Made by a program: the position numbers and the translations under genes. Under the pieces are notes generated by a model, which ran no database searches, was not told where the DNA came from, and saw only the letters and a list, made by a program, of their open reading frames with translations. A stretch of DNA of 14,437 bases, taken from the NCBI GenBank assembly GCA_025399215.1, contig MU621385.1:1-14437 (forward strand). Direction: 5' to 3'. Every line of letters starts with the position of its first letter. Within the stretch, counting starts at the first letter, position 1. Of this stretch, positions 1-9,438 are shown in pieces. Source of the DNA: Globomyces pollinis-pini (taxonomy: Eukaryota; Chytridiomycota; Chytridiomycetes; Rhizophydiales; Globomycetaceae).

Positions 1-354
1 ATGAAGTCTACTATGCCAACATCTGATACAATGGCATCAGGAAGTACAACTGCATCATCGTTGTACAAATACACTCCTGGATCCTATCTACTCTCCGAAT
101 TGAATTTACCATCAGCAGTTCGATATGATATTTTCGAAACTGAATTCAAAAACGCTTATGGAGCGGATGATCGTTTTAACTCTGCTGCTTTCAAAAATAT
201 GGTGAAACCGACAGCAAATAAAGTGACTGCTAAAGGGTTGAGTTTGGGTTTGTTGAAGGATTTGGATGCCTTGACACATGAAGCAGATGAAGAAAGTTGG
301 ATTGAAGAATTCCATATCCTGTTGGAAGACATTTTACATAGTGTCTCTAAATAA
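1..354 (+). CDS. Hypothetical protein, 117 aa, possibly only the 3' part of a gene
   Basis: An open frame runs from the first base of the window to a TAA at 352-354. I do not recognise the product. The first 25 residues are rich in Ser, Thr and Met and look disordered. The rest looks like a compact, mainly helical domain: an aromatic/acidic stretch around residues 43-60 and a C-terminal amphipathic segment with WIEEFHILLEDIL at about 100-112. No signal peptide or membrane segment is visible. The ATG sits exactly at the window edge, so the true start cannot be judged; upstream exons behind micro-introns are possible. An AATAAA lies 15 nt after the stop, supporting a real 3' end. The gene converges on the PPR gene, leaving 95 nt between the stop codons. 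Confidence 0.6.
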   Translation: MKSTMPTSDTMASGSTTASSLYKYTPGSYLLSELNLPSAVRYDIFETEFKNAYGADDRFNSAAFKNMVKPTANKVTAKGLSLGLLKDLDALTHEADEESWIEEFHILLEDILHSVSK

Positions 355-368
355 GCTTATTTGATTTA

Positions 369-374
369 AATAAA
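369..374 (+). terminator. AATAAA poly(A) signal of the first gene
   Basis: A canonical AATAAA lies 15 nt after the TAA at 352-354. Similar spacing is seen for several other genes in this window, so I read it as the 3'-end signal of the 1-354 gene. Confidence 0.55.
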
Positions 375-449
375 AGACTAGATTGATTGTGAAATGCTAC
401 TATGGTTTGAATTGAAAAGATTAAGGTACATTAAAGAACATCATTATAT

Positions 450-2915
450 TTAATTACGATTATTTTTGTATCCATTCTTCAATATTTTAAATGTTTCCAC
501 ATTGGATTTCACATTTTCATTCATCATCGTTTCATATACACTCTCCATTTCAGGAATCAATCCTGCTCGACCAAAAGCATTCATCATGATGTTATAATGG
601 ACCACGGTAATCGGAATATCATGACTTTTCATTTGACTTTCCAATAATTTCATTTTCTCTAATTCACCTTTTAGACCATAAGAGTATAACATTGAGGTAT
701 ATGTTAAGGTATCAATTTCGATATTCTTTGATCGCATTTTTTCAACAATGTATTCCATTTGAGTGAAATTCGATGTCATTCGATATGAGTGTAGTAATGA
801 TAGATACGTTATTTTATCTGCTTCCACTTCATATTTGAACATTTGAGTAAAAGTTTGTTCCATTCGCTCTATTGCATTGGTTCGTCCAAAATAACTGATC
901 AGCAAATTATATAAATCTAAGTTTAAACGGGATGAAAGCCCATCTAATTCTGCTATCAATTCTTTGAGAAGAGTGTATGAATTTCTGGTTTCATAAATAT
1001 TGAATAAATAGATGTATGTGTCTAGGTTCGGCAATATGTTCAAACTATCAAACTCTTCAAGAGTATCTTTAGCTAGACCATCTAATCCTGCAGATGCATA
1101 TCCGTATATCAAGCCATTCAGTGTATTTACTGATAAATTTTCATTGTTAAGTTTGATACTTTGATAAATCTTTTCCATGTCAACAATTCGATTATTCATT
1201 GCATGCTCCAATAGTCTTTGGTCATCTTTGGTTCCTTTAGTTCGCTGCTCTGAATTGTCTAAACGTGGAGAGTATATTTCTTTTAGTGTTCTAATGTTTG
1301 GAGCTATATTGAATTCACACATCATGCTCCAATATTCTTCCAATTTTGAAATTGATGTTGTTCCAGAAAAAGAAGAAAATATGGTATTGAAGGTTTCGAC
1401 GTTTGGAATAATCAACTTGGATTTCATTTGCTTAAAAGCGTCTTCTAATCCCTTGTGGTGATTTGATTGAGCATACGACTGAAGCAAACAGTTCCACACT
1501 TTTACATCGGTATATTTCAGTTTATCTGCTTCTCGGAAGACTCTTTCAACTTCCATCATATTCCCCAACTGACTTAATAAAGATATTCTCGTTGCAATCC
1601 AAGATGGAGACACAGTAACCTTAGATCCTTTCAGTTTGAGAAACAGTTGCTCTAAAATATCGATCCTTCCCAAGATTCCTGCATGTACGCAAACATGGTT
1701 ACAAAGTATTTCATCCAATTCAATATTAGAATCAAATAAATCATTTATAACTCTATTCCAGTCATCCAATCGTCGAAAGTCCCAATATGTATTCAGTACA
1801 ATATCGTACGTAAACCTACAATATGGAACTTTATTAATTTTCATCAAACCAAGGGTATCTTCAAACAAATCAATCCGATTGAATTTTTTGAATGATTTGA
1901 TCATGATATGATAAACTTGAGAATCTGGTACAATATTGAATCTTTCGAAGCGATTGAACGTCTGTTCCATTTCAATTAATCTACCACATGAGCCATAATA
2001 TTCAAGAATAGTAGATAATAGATATACATCAGGAGTACGTCCACTCTGAATGATTTGATCCACCATTAATTCCATTTTCGAAAATTCTTTTCGATCACCA
2101 TATACATGAATTAAATTTGTATATGTTTCAATAGTTGGTTCAAGATTTAACTCTTTAATTGACTCTAATGCCGACTGCAACTCTGTCATCTTTCCCGCTT
2201 TCCCATAATAATAAATAATAGAATTAACAATTTGAATGTCAAAATTGATTCTGTGTCGTTTCATCTCTGCCAATAACAACTCTACCAGTATGTATTTACT
2301 TGCATCAGCGTATGCAAGTATCATCCAAGAGAACCCGGAATGACTTGGCAAAAATCGTTTTTCTCTCATCTTGGTATATAATTCGTTCATTTGAGTGAGT
2401 AAACCATTTCGTGCATAAGCTTCCAACATCTTATTAAAAATAGAACTGGTGACAGATAATCTGTTATGGTTAATTAATAGATAGAATAGATCCATTTGTT
2501 GTATATTGTTCACCTGAGCAGCACAATTGATTAAACAAGTGTAAATCACAAGTGTTGGAGTTAGACCAAGCTGACGAAGACAGTTCCACACGTGTATACA
2601 ATCGTCCCATTTAGATTTATTGGAAAGAGATATGAGTAGCAATTCAATAGTGACAAGAAGAGGAACAGTTTTAGTTGTCATCATTTGATTCAGTAATTGA
2701 AGGCATTTTTGTTCATCATCATCCAAAAGAGACTTCGCGACTATTTGATGGTATTGAAGAGGGTTTAAAGAATTGCTGGTTGAAATAGATTCTTGGGTAT
2801 TTTGTTCACCAGGAAGTACAGTAGAGACATACCTCACTGTCCTAAAACAGCAATGACTGGACCAAAGATAGGGCCGGTAAACAGTGAGCATTTTCACTGG
2901 TATTCTTCGGATCAT
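450..2915 (-). CDS. Pentatricopeptide repeat (PPR) protein, probably mitochondrial
   Basis: An intronless 821-aa protein. The open frame continues 49 codons further upstream (to 3062), but that extension is hydrophobic, low-complexity and ends in a pyrimidine-rich stretch. The ATG at 2915-2913 instead gives a good mitochondrial presequence: the first 36 residues carry Arg/Lys at 3, 4, 8, 14, 25 and 28 and no acidic residue until Glu37. From about residue 80 to the C-terminus the protein is a run of roughly twenty degenerate 35-residue helical hairpins of PPR type, for example 'TYTNLIHVYGDRKEFSKME' and 'NIMMNAFGRAGLIPEMESV'. PPR proteins bind organellar RNA sequence-specifically and act in processing, stability or translation; the target cannot be read from the sequence. 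It lies downstream of the coiled-coil gene on the same strand, about 235 nt from that gene's stop, and is probably separately transcribed. The family assignment is secure; the individual orthologue is not. Confidence 0.93.
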   Translation of the reverse strand: MIRRIPVKMLTVYRPYLWSSHCCFRTVRYVSTVLPGEQNTQESISTSNSLNPLQYHQIVAKSLLDDDEQKCLQLLNQMMTTKTVPLLVTIELLLISLSNKSKWDDCIHVWNCLRQLGLTPTLVIYTCLINCAAQVNNIQQMDLFYLLINHNRLSVTSSIFNKMLEAYARNGLLTQMNELYTKMREKRFLPSHSGFSWMILAYADASKYILVELLLAEMKRHRINFDIQIVNSIIYYYGKAGKMTELQSALESIKELNLEPTIETYTNLIHVYGDRKEFSKMELMVDQIIQSGRTPDVYLLSTILEYYGSCGRLIEMEQTFNRFERFNIVPDSQVYHIMIKSFKKFNRIDLFEDTLGLMKINKVPYCRFTYDIVLNTYWDFRRLDDWNRVINDLFDSNIELDEILCNHVCVHAGILGRIDILEQLFLKLKGSKVTVSPSWIATRISLLSQLGNMMEVERVFREADKLKYTDVKVWNCLLQSYAQSNHHKGLEDAFKQMKSKLIIPNVETFNTIFSSFSGTTSISKLEEYWSMMCEFNIAPNIRTLKEIYSPRLDNSEQRTKGTKDDQRLLEHAMNNRIVDMEKIYQSIKLNNENLSVNTLNGLIYGYASAGLDGLAKDTLEEFDSLNILPNLDTYIYLFNIYETRNSYTLLKELIAELDGLSSRLNLDLYNLLISYFGRTNAIERMEQTFTQMFKYEVEADKITYLSLLHSYRMTSNFTQMEYIVEKMRSKNIEIDTLTYTSMLYSYGLKGELEKMKLLESQMKSHDIPITVVHYNIMMNAFGRAGLIPEMESVYETMMNENVKSNVETFKILKNGYKNNRN

Positions 2916-3149
2916 TTCTATCTCTGTTACTGAAAAATAATTGAATTCAAGAGTCAATAAAAAAAAATGAAAAGTCACTTCAAGTTGACTGTAAAGAAAA
3001 CAAAACCAAATAAATGATTCTAATCCCAGTTTATCTGTTAAAAATATTTGGACGAGAGTCATTGCAAGACGTAATCTACACTGTTTAGCACATTAAATAA
3101 TCTATTTATAATATTATATTTACAATCTATGGTATCATTGCAGAAAATC

Positions 3150-5488
3150 CTATTCGCGATCATTATAATTTCTGACTCCAATAGATTTGAAAGCTTCTCG
3201 AACTTGCTGCTTCTCAAGTGGCCCTTTAAATAGTAATTGCTTCTTGACCATTTTCGATTTGATTCTTTCTTGACTAATGGTAGCCCTTTGGGATTGTTTA
3301 ACTGCAACTTCCCCTACTCCATTCTCTTTATTCTCATTCGCTAGACAGTTAAAACCGATTCTTTAAAATTACTCTGTGTTGATTGATCATTGGTTGATAA
3401 CGGTATTTTGATATTGGCCCTTATCTTATTATTCAATTCCACAAGTCGTTTTCTTTCTTGATTTACATTTTTTAGTTCCACTACCGCCCTTTCCAATTTA
3501 TCACGCAGCAATTTATTCTGTTGAATCAGCAGTTTATCTGTAACGGGGTTTATGTGATTTGAGTTCTGAATCGTTGAACTGGTTGAATTGTCGAATTTTT
3601 GTTGCAAATCATCTAATTTCTGATTTTGTTTCAATATGACAGTTTGTAATTCCATGATTATTTTATCATTCTGAATATCGGTTATTTTATCTGCAGAAGA
3701 AATCAATGATACAGGATTTTTCTGGACAGGTTTTACCAAATCCTCCATATCCATACGCATATGATGAATGGTATCAAGAAGTTCTTGGTTTTCGAACTCC
3801 AATTCATTCAACCTAGTTTGAAGTGACAATGATGTGTCCGATTGATGGTCAATCTCTTGTTGTGATTTACATCTAATACTTTCATCATACAATTCACAAA
3901 CTTCGCTGTATTTTTCCTTGCACTCCTACGAATTCGTAAATAAATATCATTTACAATAAGTTGTTGGATTAGTTTAGAATTCTTCTTTGTCAAAGTATCA
4001 ATGTTAGTACAATTTTTCTGCTGTTGATCTTTTAATTCTTCTAGTTCTTGTTCATATGCTATTCGCTCTAAAGTATTAATTTGGTGTTTCAAACCTTTTT
4101 CTAGTCTAGAACTGAGTTCGTCATTTTGTTCCACTGATTCTCTCTTGGTTCTTTCCACTTCAGTTTGTAAGTCAGAGATTTGATTATATAGCTGGTTTTG
4201 ACATTTTTCGAGATCTTTGATCACCAATTCCTTTTCCATTAGCTAGAAAACGTTAGGAAAGCACGAATACCTTGGCTTTAAAATCATCATCTCTGCATTG
4301 TTCAATATCGTTGACATTTTGTAATTCAACTTCAAGCTGTGCTATTAAGTTGGATTTTTCGGTTATATCTGAGGTCATTTTCAATTCTAACTGAGTGGCA
4401 TGTAATTTAATTTCATTCTTCTCTTTTAATTCAGACTGTAATTTGTCTTGTATGTTAGATAAGCGACTATTCAGCTGATCTTTTTCGGATATCCAAGCCT
4501 AGATATGAATTAAACAATACCAAACTGTTTTTGACATTTCAAACTCTTGCTCCATTTCTTGCTTTAAATACATATATTTTTCATATTCAACTTTAGCCAT
4601 GGTATTAGCCTAAGATTAATACTTTCATTTGGGTACTTTATCTAAGCATATTTCAAGTTCCTTTATTCTTGCGGCTATCATTTTATTCGTATCTGACATT
4701 TGCCATTGAATAGCTCTCTTCTCTTCCTCTAATGCTCTATAAATTAGAATGAATAAATATCTACTTTAAATTTGAATTCAAATTGTTTCGTTCATCTTCA
4801 ATGGATTGTTTCTGACTCTGACAACACCTCAAGTCTGCCAGAACTTCGTTAAACTGATTTTGATGTAAAACTTGCTGTTTCTCTAATTTAAGTTCTAATG
4901 ATTTGATGGACGAAGTGTGTATATATAGTTGTTGTTCGTGATCATTCGTCATTTGGATTCTCTCAGAGGTTAATCGTGATATCTCATCCTGTAAAGAACT
5001 AACAACTTGCTTATGTTCTGTTTCTAATTTCAATGCCAAATTATCAAAATGGGTTCCCTGCTGTTCTAACCTTGACTGCATATCTCGTTCTAGTTGCTTC
5101 ATATGCTTTCTATTCTCTGATACGTTCTTGTCATTCATAGATTTAAATTGCTTCATTTTTTCTTGTAGATCATTGTATTTGACTTTATGTAATGAGAAAT
5201 CCTCTTTTCTGTGTTTATTAGTTATGTATTAGGATACGTTATTGATAGTTCTTCAGTGATTGATATTATATGAGATTCCAACTCTTTAATTTGATTATCT
5301 CTATCTTCCAATAACTTTAGATTATACAAGAAGTCCGATTGTAATTTTACGACTTGATCTTTCAGTAGTTTGTTCTAAAATATCAAACAAACAAAGGATA
5401 CTTGATCTTCTAACTGAATAAAAGCCTAATAGTTAACACTGTTCGCAGGTACTTTATGTAGCTGGTTTTCCGCTTGTTTCCATTGCAT
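3150..5488 (-). CDS. Coiled-coil protein, ~694 aa, ten exons with nine micro-introns
   Basis: Rebuilt by joining open frames across GT-AG introns. Exons (high to low): 5488-5453, 5425-5402, 5374-5238, 5208-4765, 4736-4637, 4609-4526, 4498-4271, 4242-3955, 3925-3373, 3340-3150. Introns are 27, 27, 29, 28, 27, 27, 28, 29 and 32 nt. Frame is kept at every junction, and exon lengths sum to 2085 nt, or 694 codons plus TAG. All donors are GTA except GTTTGG at 4525; most acceptors are TAG. The protein is almost wholly heptad-patterned and rich in E, K, Q, N and L, with no signal peptide, membrane segment or catalytic motif. The final ~60 residues are basic and less coiled ('GPLEKQQVREAFKSIGVRNY'). 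Such proteins are usually structural or scaffolding (cytoskeleton, centrosome/basal body, trafficking); I cannot say which. The start at 5488 is the first ATG in frame and is provisional; a further 5' exon is possible. It lies head-to-tail after the receptor, 157 nt from its stop. Confidence 0.85.
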
Positions 5489-5628
5489 ATTTTTTATCTA
5501 AAATTCAAACAAACCTCTTAAAAACGTGAATTGTAAATCAGAGTACCCAGTCGGAATACTTCCTTCATACGTACTACTAATTAAAATAGAGTTGAAAGCA
5601 GTGGAATGGTATTAAGTTTAAGGAAAGA

Positions 5629-5634
5629 TTTATT
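5629..5634 (-). terminator. AATAAA poly(A) signal of the receptor gene
   Basis: On the minus strand an AATAAA lies 11 nt after the receptor's stop codon (TAA ending at 5646). It leaves a very short 3' UTR before the next gene on the same strand. Confidence 0.5.
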
Positions 5635-5645
5635 ATTAAAGAATA

Positions 5646-8185
5646 CTATTGCATTGATGCAACAACCAAAGATTCATTTTTAACGCTGTTGGTTTGATAA
5701 GTCCAAGGTTCAAAATACTTTGTCCATAAACTCATTTCTTCTGCAGTTTTGAATTCAATCCAATATGAGGTATGTTCTACTGAAAATCGCAGAATGAGAG
5801 GATCCGTTGGTTTCATTGCAAAGTCTTTAATTTTGGTTACTTGCCAAATAACTCCTACTCCCAAATCTGCAGTAGCAGTGGATTCTAAAGACACTCGTTT
5901 GACGTCAAATATTCCGATAGATTGAGGTGTAATTTCACAAAGTATGACATTGCGTGTATATTTCAAGCCAAATCTACTAACAGTTGTCAATAGTGCTTCA
6001 CATCTCGTTCGTCCTGTCTTATTATGAGTCGCAGTATTCGAAGTGTTCGAATTTGCACCAGTTTTACTACCGTTGCTGTTTATGGATCCATTTTTTCCAG
6101 TGTCAGAAATTGAAACGAATATTTTGTACAGGAAATTGCTTGAAACATTGAATAGCAAAATGTAAATAATGGCAGTTGATTTGATAATATACTTTGCTTG
6201 AAATCCTAAACTGTCGGAGCTGAGCACTACAATGGTGAATAGAGAAATAACAGTCATATTATAGACAGATGAAGCAATTACTTTCGTTTCACTGTAGGTT
6301 GACACAACATTACGAGTCATAAATGCCATTACCAAGTTAGCCAATAAGACCAGTGTGTTGATTGCAATATGAAAAGCGATTGCAGTGGATTCCAGCCCAT
6401 TAGTGCTTTTACAAGTCCAATAGTATTGTGTAATAGACACTTTCACAATTGTAGGCACAGGCGGATCAGCAATAACCCAAACCATTGAGACAATAACAGA
6501 TGGGAGAGCAATTAGCAAACCATTAAAGTAAATAAAAGTATCCGATAATTGGAACCGGTTGGGCGGTTTATAGAAAATACGATAGATTCGAAGATTCTTG
6601 GCAAACAGTAATCCATAGTAAAATGAGAATAAGACAGGAATGACAAAGGCATCGATGGAACACTTGGATACAGTTGGTTTATCAATCATGATTAAGAATT
6701 GAATGTTTAGAAGTAATAGACATAGCTGCATCCCAAATCCTATTATGACTCCTGACTTCTTAATCGCACCGACTCTTCGATATTTTAGGACCCCAAGAAC
6801 AGACACTAGAGTAAAAATAGTTCCAATAATCGCCAAAACAATTGAGAGAACTGCCAAACCGGTTCCAGGGACGGCGTACAAAGCAACATCGTTTGGGTCA
6901 ATTCCATCTTTGGGTTGTAATTGAGAACCACCAGGATAAATAATTGGAGTATTTGGATTCAAAACCTTCCTGCCACCAGTCCAACCTCCAACTAGTTGCC
7001 GAGATCCATCTGCAAGAAGGTTGTAAATATCGAAATCACCCAATCGATCACCATTTTTGTCAGTTCGAACATATCCACTTGGAGTTGCAACTTCGGGAAA
7101 CACGAACGAGTCAGGTACTTTCATAAGCTTGTTCAAGCTTCCCGAAATTAAGTCATCAATAGTGAAAGAAGTATTGGATTTTAACAAAGCATCAAATCCA
7201 TGAAGAAACAAATCAACACAGCTGGGGAAAAAGTAAACATAGGATTTTGTAGCTTCTGGTGCTGTCATTGAAATGTTTGGAAATCCTGATATTTCTCGAT
7301 TAGCTTTCCAGTAGTCAGCAAAAGGTATTGCTTCTGGCCCCGAAGCTTCAACAGGGTAGAACACCAAGAAACCATTGTAAATACTTCCATCATTTGGATA
7401 TGCAGCAGCGAAATCAAACAGAGAATCAGCACCAAACCATACAAAATCTTTTCCATAAATTCCTAGCTGTTTGGCTAGTTTCAAAACAACTAACAACTCT
7501 TCATTATACCCAAAAAAGAATATGATTCGAGCACCAGATTCTTGAACAGTTTGTACAGCTGGTTTTGCCTCCACATCACTAACACCAATCTTTACGTTTA
7601 CTTTTGCTAGCACTTCAACGGAATTATCACGTGCAAGATTGGTGAGATAGTTAGCCAATCCACCACCATAGTCTTCGTTAGTATGAATAATTGCAATCTT
7701 TTTCCACCCTGACGCGACCACATAACCCATCATAGCTGCAGTTTGAGATGCATCGGTTGGAATAACGCGAAAGAAGTTTGGATATTGCTTCTTGTCTGAC
7801 AAACAGGATTGGTTGATGCACCACAACATTGTGGGATCTTATAGTTTTGTAAAACCAGAGATGTTAACATCGATAACGAGCTAAACCCAGATCCAACAAC
7901 AGCCAAAACCCCTTGCTTTTGCAGTTCAAGAGAATTGATAATGGTCACATCTCTCGTAACTCTATGGTTCAAGAAAACTGGCTCCAAGGCAACATCATCT
8001 CCAAGTAAAGGCGAATTTTCATTTAATTGCTTGATTCGTAGAAAGGTTGCTTGAGCACCATCCAAAACATTACTTCCTTCGGGAGGAAATCCTAAGCTGA
8101 TACCAATCTTGATTTTCTTGGTCCCAGTTGTGCTAAGCCCAGAGCATAATAGAACCAAGGAAAGAAATTGAATCCAGCAGTTCAT
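5646..8185 (-). CDS. Class C (GABA-B-like) G-protein-coupled receptor, frame broken near 7801
   Basis: Two overlapping frames form one receptor of about 846 aa. The first (from ATG 8185) has a signal peptide (residues 1-19) and the start of a type I periplasmic-binding (ANF receptor) domain: 'KIKIGISLGFPPEG', 'AVVGSGFSSLS', 'CCGASTNPV' up to about residue 128. The second resumes with 'LSDKKQYPNFFRVIPTDAS' and carries the rest of that domain to about residue 290 of the 727-codon frame. Seven membrane segments follow, at about 324-347, 358-381, 391-412, 431-452, 482-505, 520-540 and 547-571. Cys390 and Cys473 suit the conserved TM3-ECL2 disulfide, and 'KNLRIYRIF' ends TM3 as in class C receptors. 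A Ser/Asn/Gly linker (575-605) leads to a ~100-residue cytoplasmic domain ending 'SLWTKYFEPW', which looks PH-like (inference). The frames fit if one base is added to the T run at 7801-7803. Family knowledge: ligand binding in the Venus flytrap signals through heterotrimeric G proteins; the ligand is unknown. Confidence 0.9.
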
Positions 8186-8733
8186 TATCTTTTTAATACT
8201 TTTTTGTTTGTTTAATTTTGGGTGAAAAAGTCGTGTTTTTTTAAAAAGTGCAACCTGGATCGAATTGGATTACTCAGCATTTTAGTTGCAAATCGTAAAT
8301 ATTCGAACTGTCATATGTTTTTTTTGACCATTCTTGTGAAATTTATTTTATAAAGATTTTGCAGGTTTAACAGCAACTAGAATTAAACAAAGTGTCCTGA
8401 AACACCCAGTCCATTTCTCCATATCTTGATCAATTTCTCTATATACTAAAAGAAAGAAGATCAAAAGTTTAGATCCTTACTCTCCATTAAAATGGATGAA
8501 TCATTTTTTGAATAAGGTTCAAATCTTCCCTCCTTTCTAAGAGCAGCATTATTGTTAAAGAGCTACTAATATTTGACGAGATTAAAACAGTTTATCTTAT
8601 AATTGTGTGCCTATTTTTCACTACTCAAAAATTGCTTGGTGATTTTAACCCCTTGCATGTTTTAACGTGATACGATTTCTTATTCTTTGGACTTCTGATC
8701 ACTCATCACATTCGAAATCCTAAATACACAATT

Positions 8734-8889
8734 ATGAATCTGCCATCCATCACCGTTTGCTCGTTATGGACAGATACCATCGGTATATTACAGCCGTTAA
8801 TTAGGATGGAGTTTAAAGAATTTTGTTTTGACATGTTCCCAGAATTGATCAAGTTATTTAGTACATTTTATTCCAATCGCCGTCATTGA
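8734..8889 (+). CDS. Small open frame, 51 aa, doubtful
   Basis: An ATG-initiated frame of 51 codons ending in TGA, with non-repetitive composition ('FDMFPELIKLFSTFYSN' near the C-terminus). I do not recognise it. No TATA box or poly(A) signal is convincingly placed around it. It could be a short gene, an exon of a gene with micro-introns, debris of a larger gene, or chance. Confidence 0.15.
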   Translation: MNLPSITVCSLWTDTIGILQPLIRMEFKEFCFDMFPELIKLFSTFYSNRRH

Positions 8890-9225
8890 AACCCCATTTT
8901 AGTGCTTTTTAAATGCAAAATACACTGAAATTCACGTCTGTTTATAGTGCTTGCTTCTATAAGATTTTTTTTATCTGTTTATATGATTATTAACCAAAAA
9001 CAGTAAATCATCGTATTGAATTTTACTTTTCCTTCATTTTAGTGAATAATAGCAGGATATAGTTGCTCAATCACACTTCATTCCCCAGTCGAATTAATGA
9101 ATACCAGCATATTTATTTGACATCTTTGATAGGTATCGAGATGAGTATCTTTGCCTCACAGATGTGATGTTTTCTATGTGATCTCTTATAAAAAATGAAG
9201 GATATGCGATAATAGAACGTTCAGT

Positions 9226-9348
9226 ATGGAACAAAGACCGAAATTGATATTCTTGGGTTTGAAAGACTTATCTTATTATCAGTGCCATATCCAACTACTA
9301 CAAGGACATTATTTCCTCCGCTCCACTATGGAAAATAACTATCACTGA
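9226..9348 (+). CDS. Small open frame, 40 aa, doubtful
   Basis: An ATG frame of 40 codons ending in TGA. A TATAAAA-like motif lies about 35-40 nt upstream (around 9187), similar in spacing to the TATA boxes of better-supported genes here. The product has no recognisable motif. The hairpin at 9366-9438 begins 18 nt after its stop, so the hairpin could belong to this transcript. Chance is a fair alternative. Confidence 0.15.
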   Translation: MEQRPKLIFLGLKDLSYYQCHIQLLQGHYFLRSTMENNYH

Positions 9349-9365
9349 TAACATCTAATTTAGTA

Positions 9366-9438
9366 TTCTTCAGGTATGTCGTCCAAGACTTTCGATCCAT
9401 AACTTATTTTTAAAGTCTTGGATGACATAACTGGGGAA
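9366..9438. repeat. Long imperfect inverted repeat / RNA hairpin
   Basis: Arms 9366-9392 and 9412-9438 pair around a 19-nt loop. The inner 18 positions (left arm 'tatgtcgtccaagacttt') all pair, one as G-U. The outer nine have a single G-A mismatch and two more G-U pairs. In all 26 of 27 positions can pair in RNA. It lies in a region without genes. It could be a structured RNA, a small-RNA precursor, a transcription or 3'-end element, or a small inverted-repeat transposon remnant. Confidence 0.75.

Noticed and set aside
112..315. 67-codon antisense frame in the first gene
   Set aside because: It is a shadow of the plus-strand gene, cysteine/phenylalanine-rich as expected from antisense of a charged helical protein.
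3059..3307. 82-codon frame on the minus strand
   Set aside because: It overlaps, in another frame, the last coding exon (3340-3150) of the coiled-coil gene, which joins in phase to its upstream exons. This frame lacks coiled-coil character and is a shadow.
5489..5568. Upstream ATG at 5568 joined by an intron to the coiled-coil gene
   Set aside because: An in-phase GT-AG intron is possible but would be 62 nt, about twice the length of every other intron here. The ATG at 5488 needs no extra intron.
7799..7831. A 26- or 32-nt intron as the cause of the receptor frame change
   Set aside because: Both would restore the frame, but they use GTG/GTT donors unlike the other introns and would delete a segment that matches the conserved binding-domain sequence. 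Held as a second choice to a one-base error.
8516..8525. tRNA T-loop-like ggttcaaatc
   Set aside because: The flanking bases do not form a five-pair T stem, and no matching acceptor, D or anticodon arms were found.
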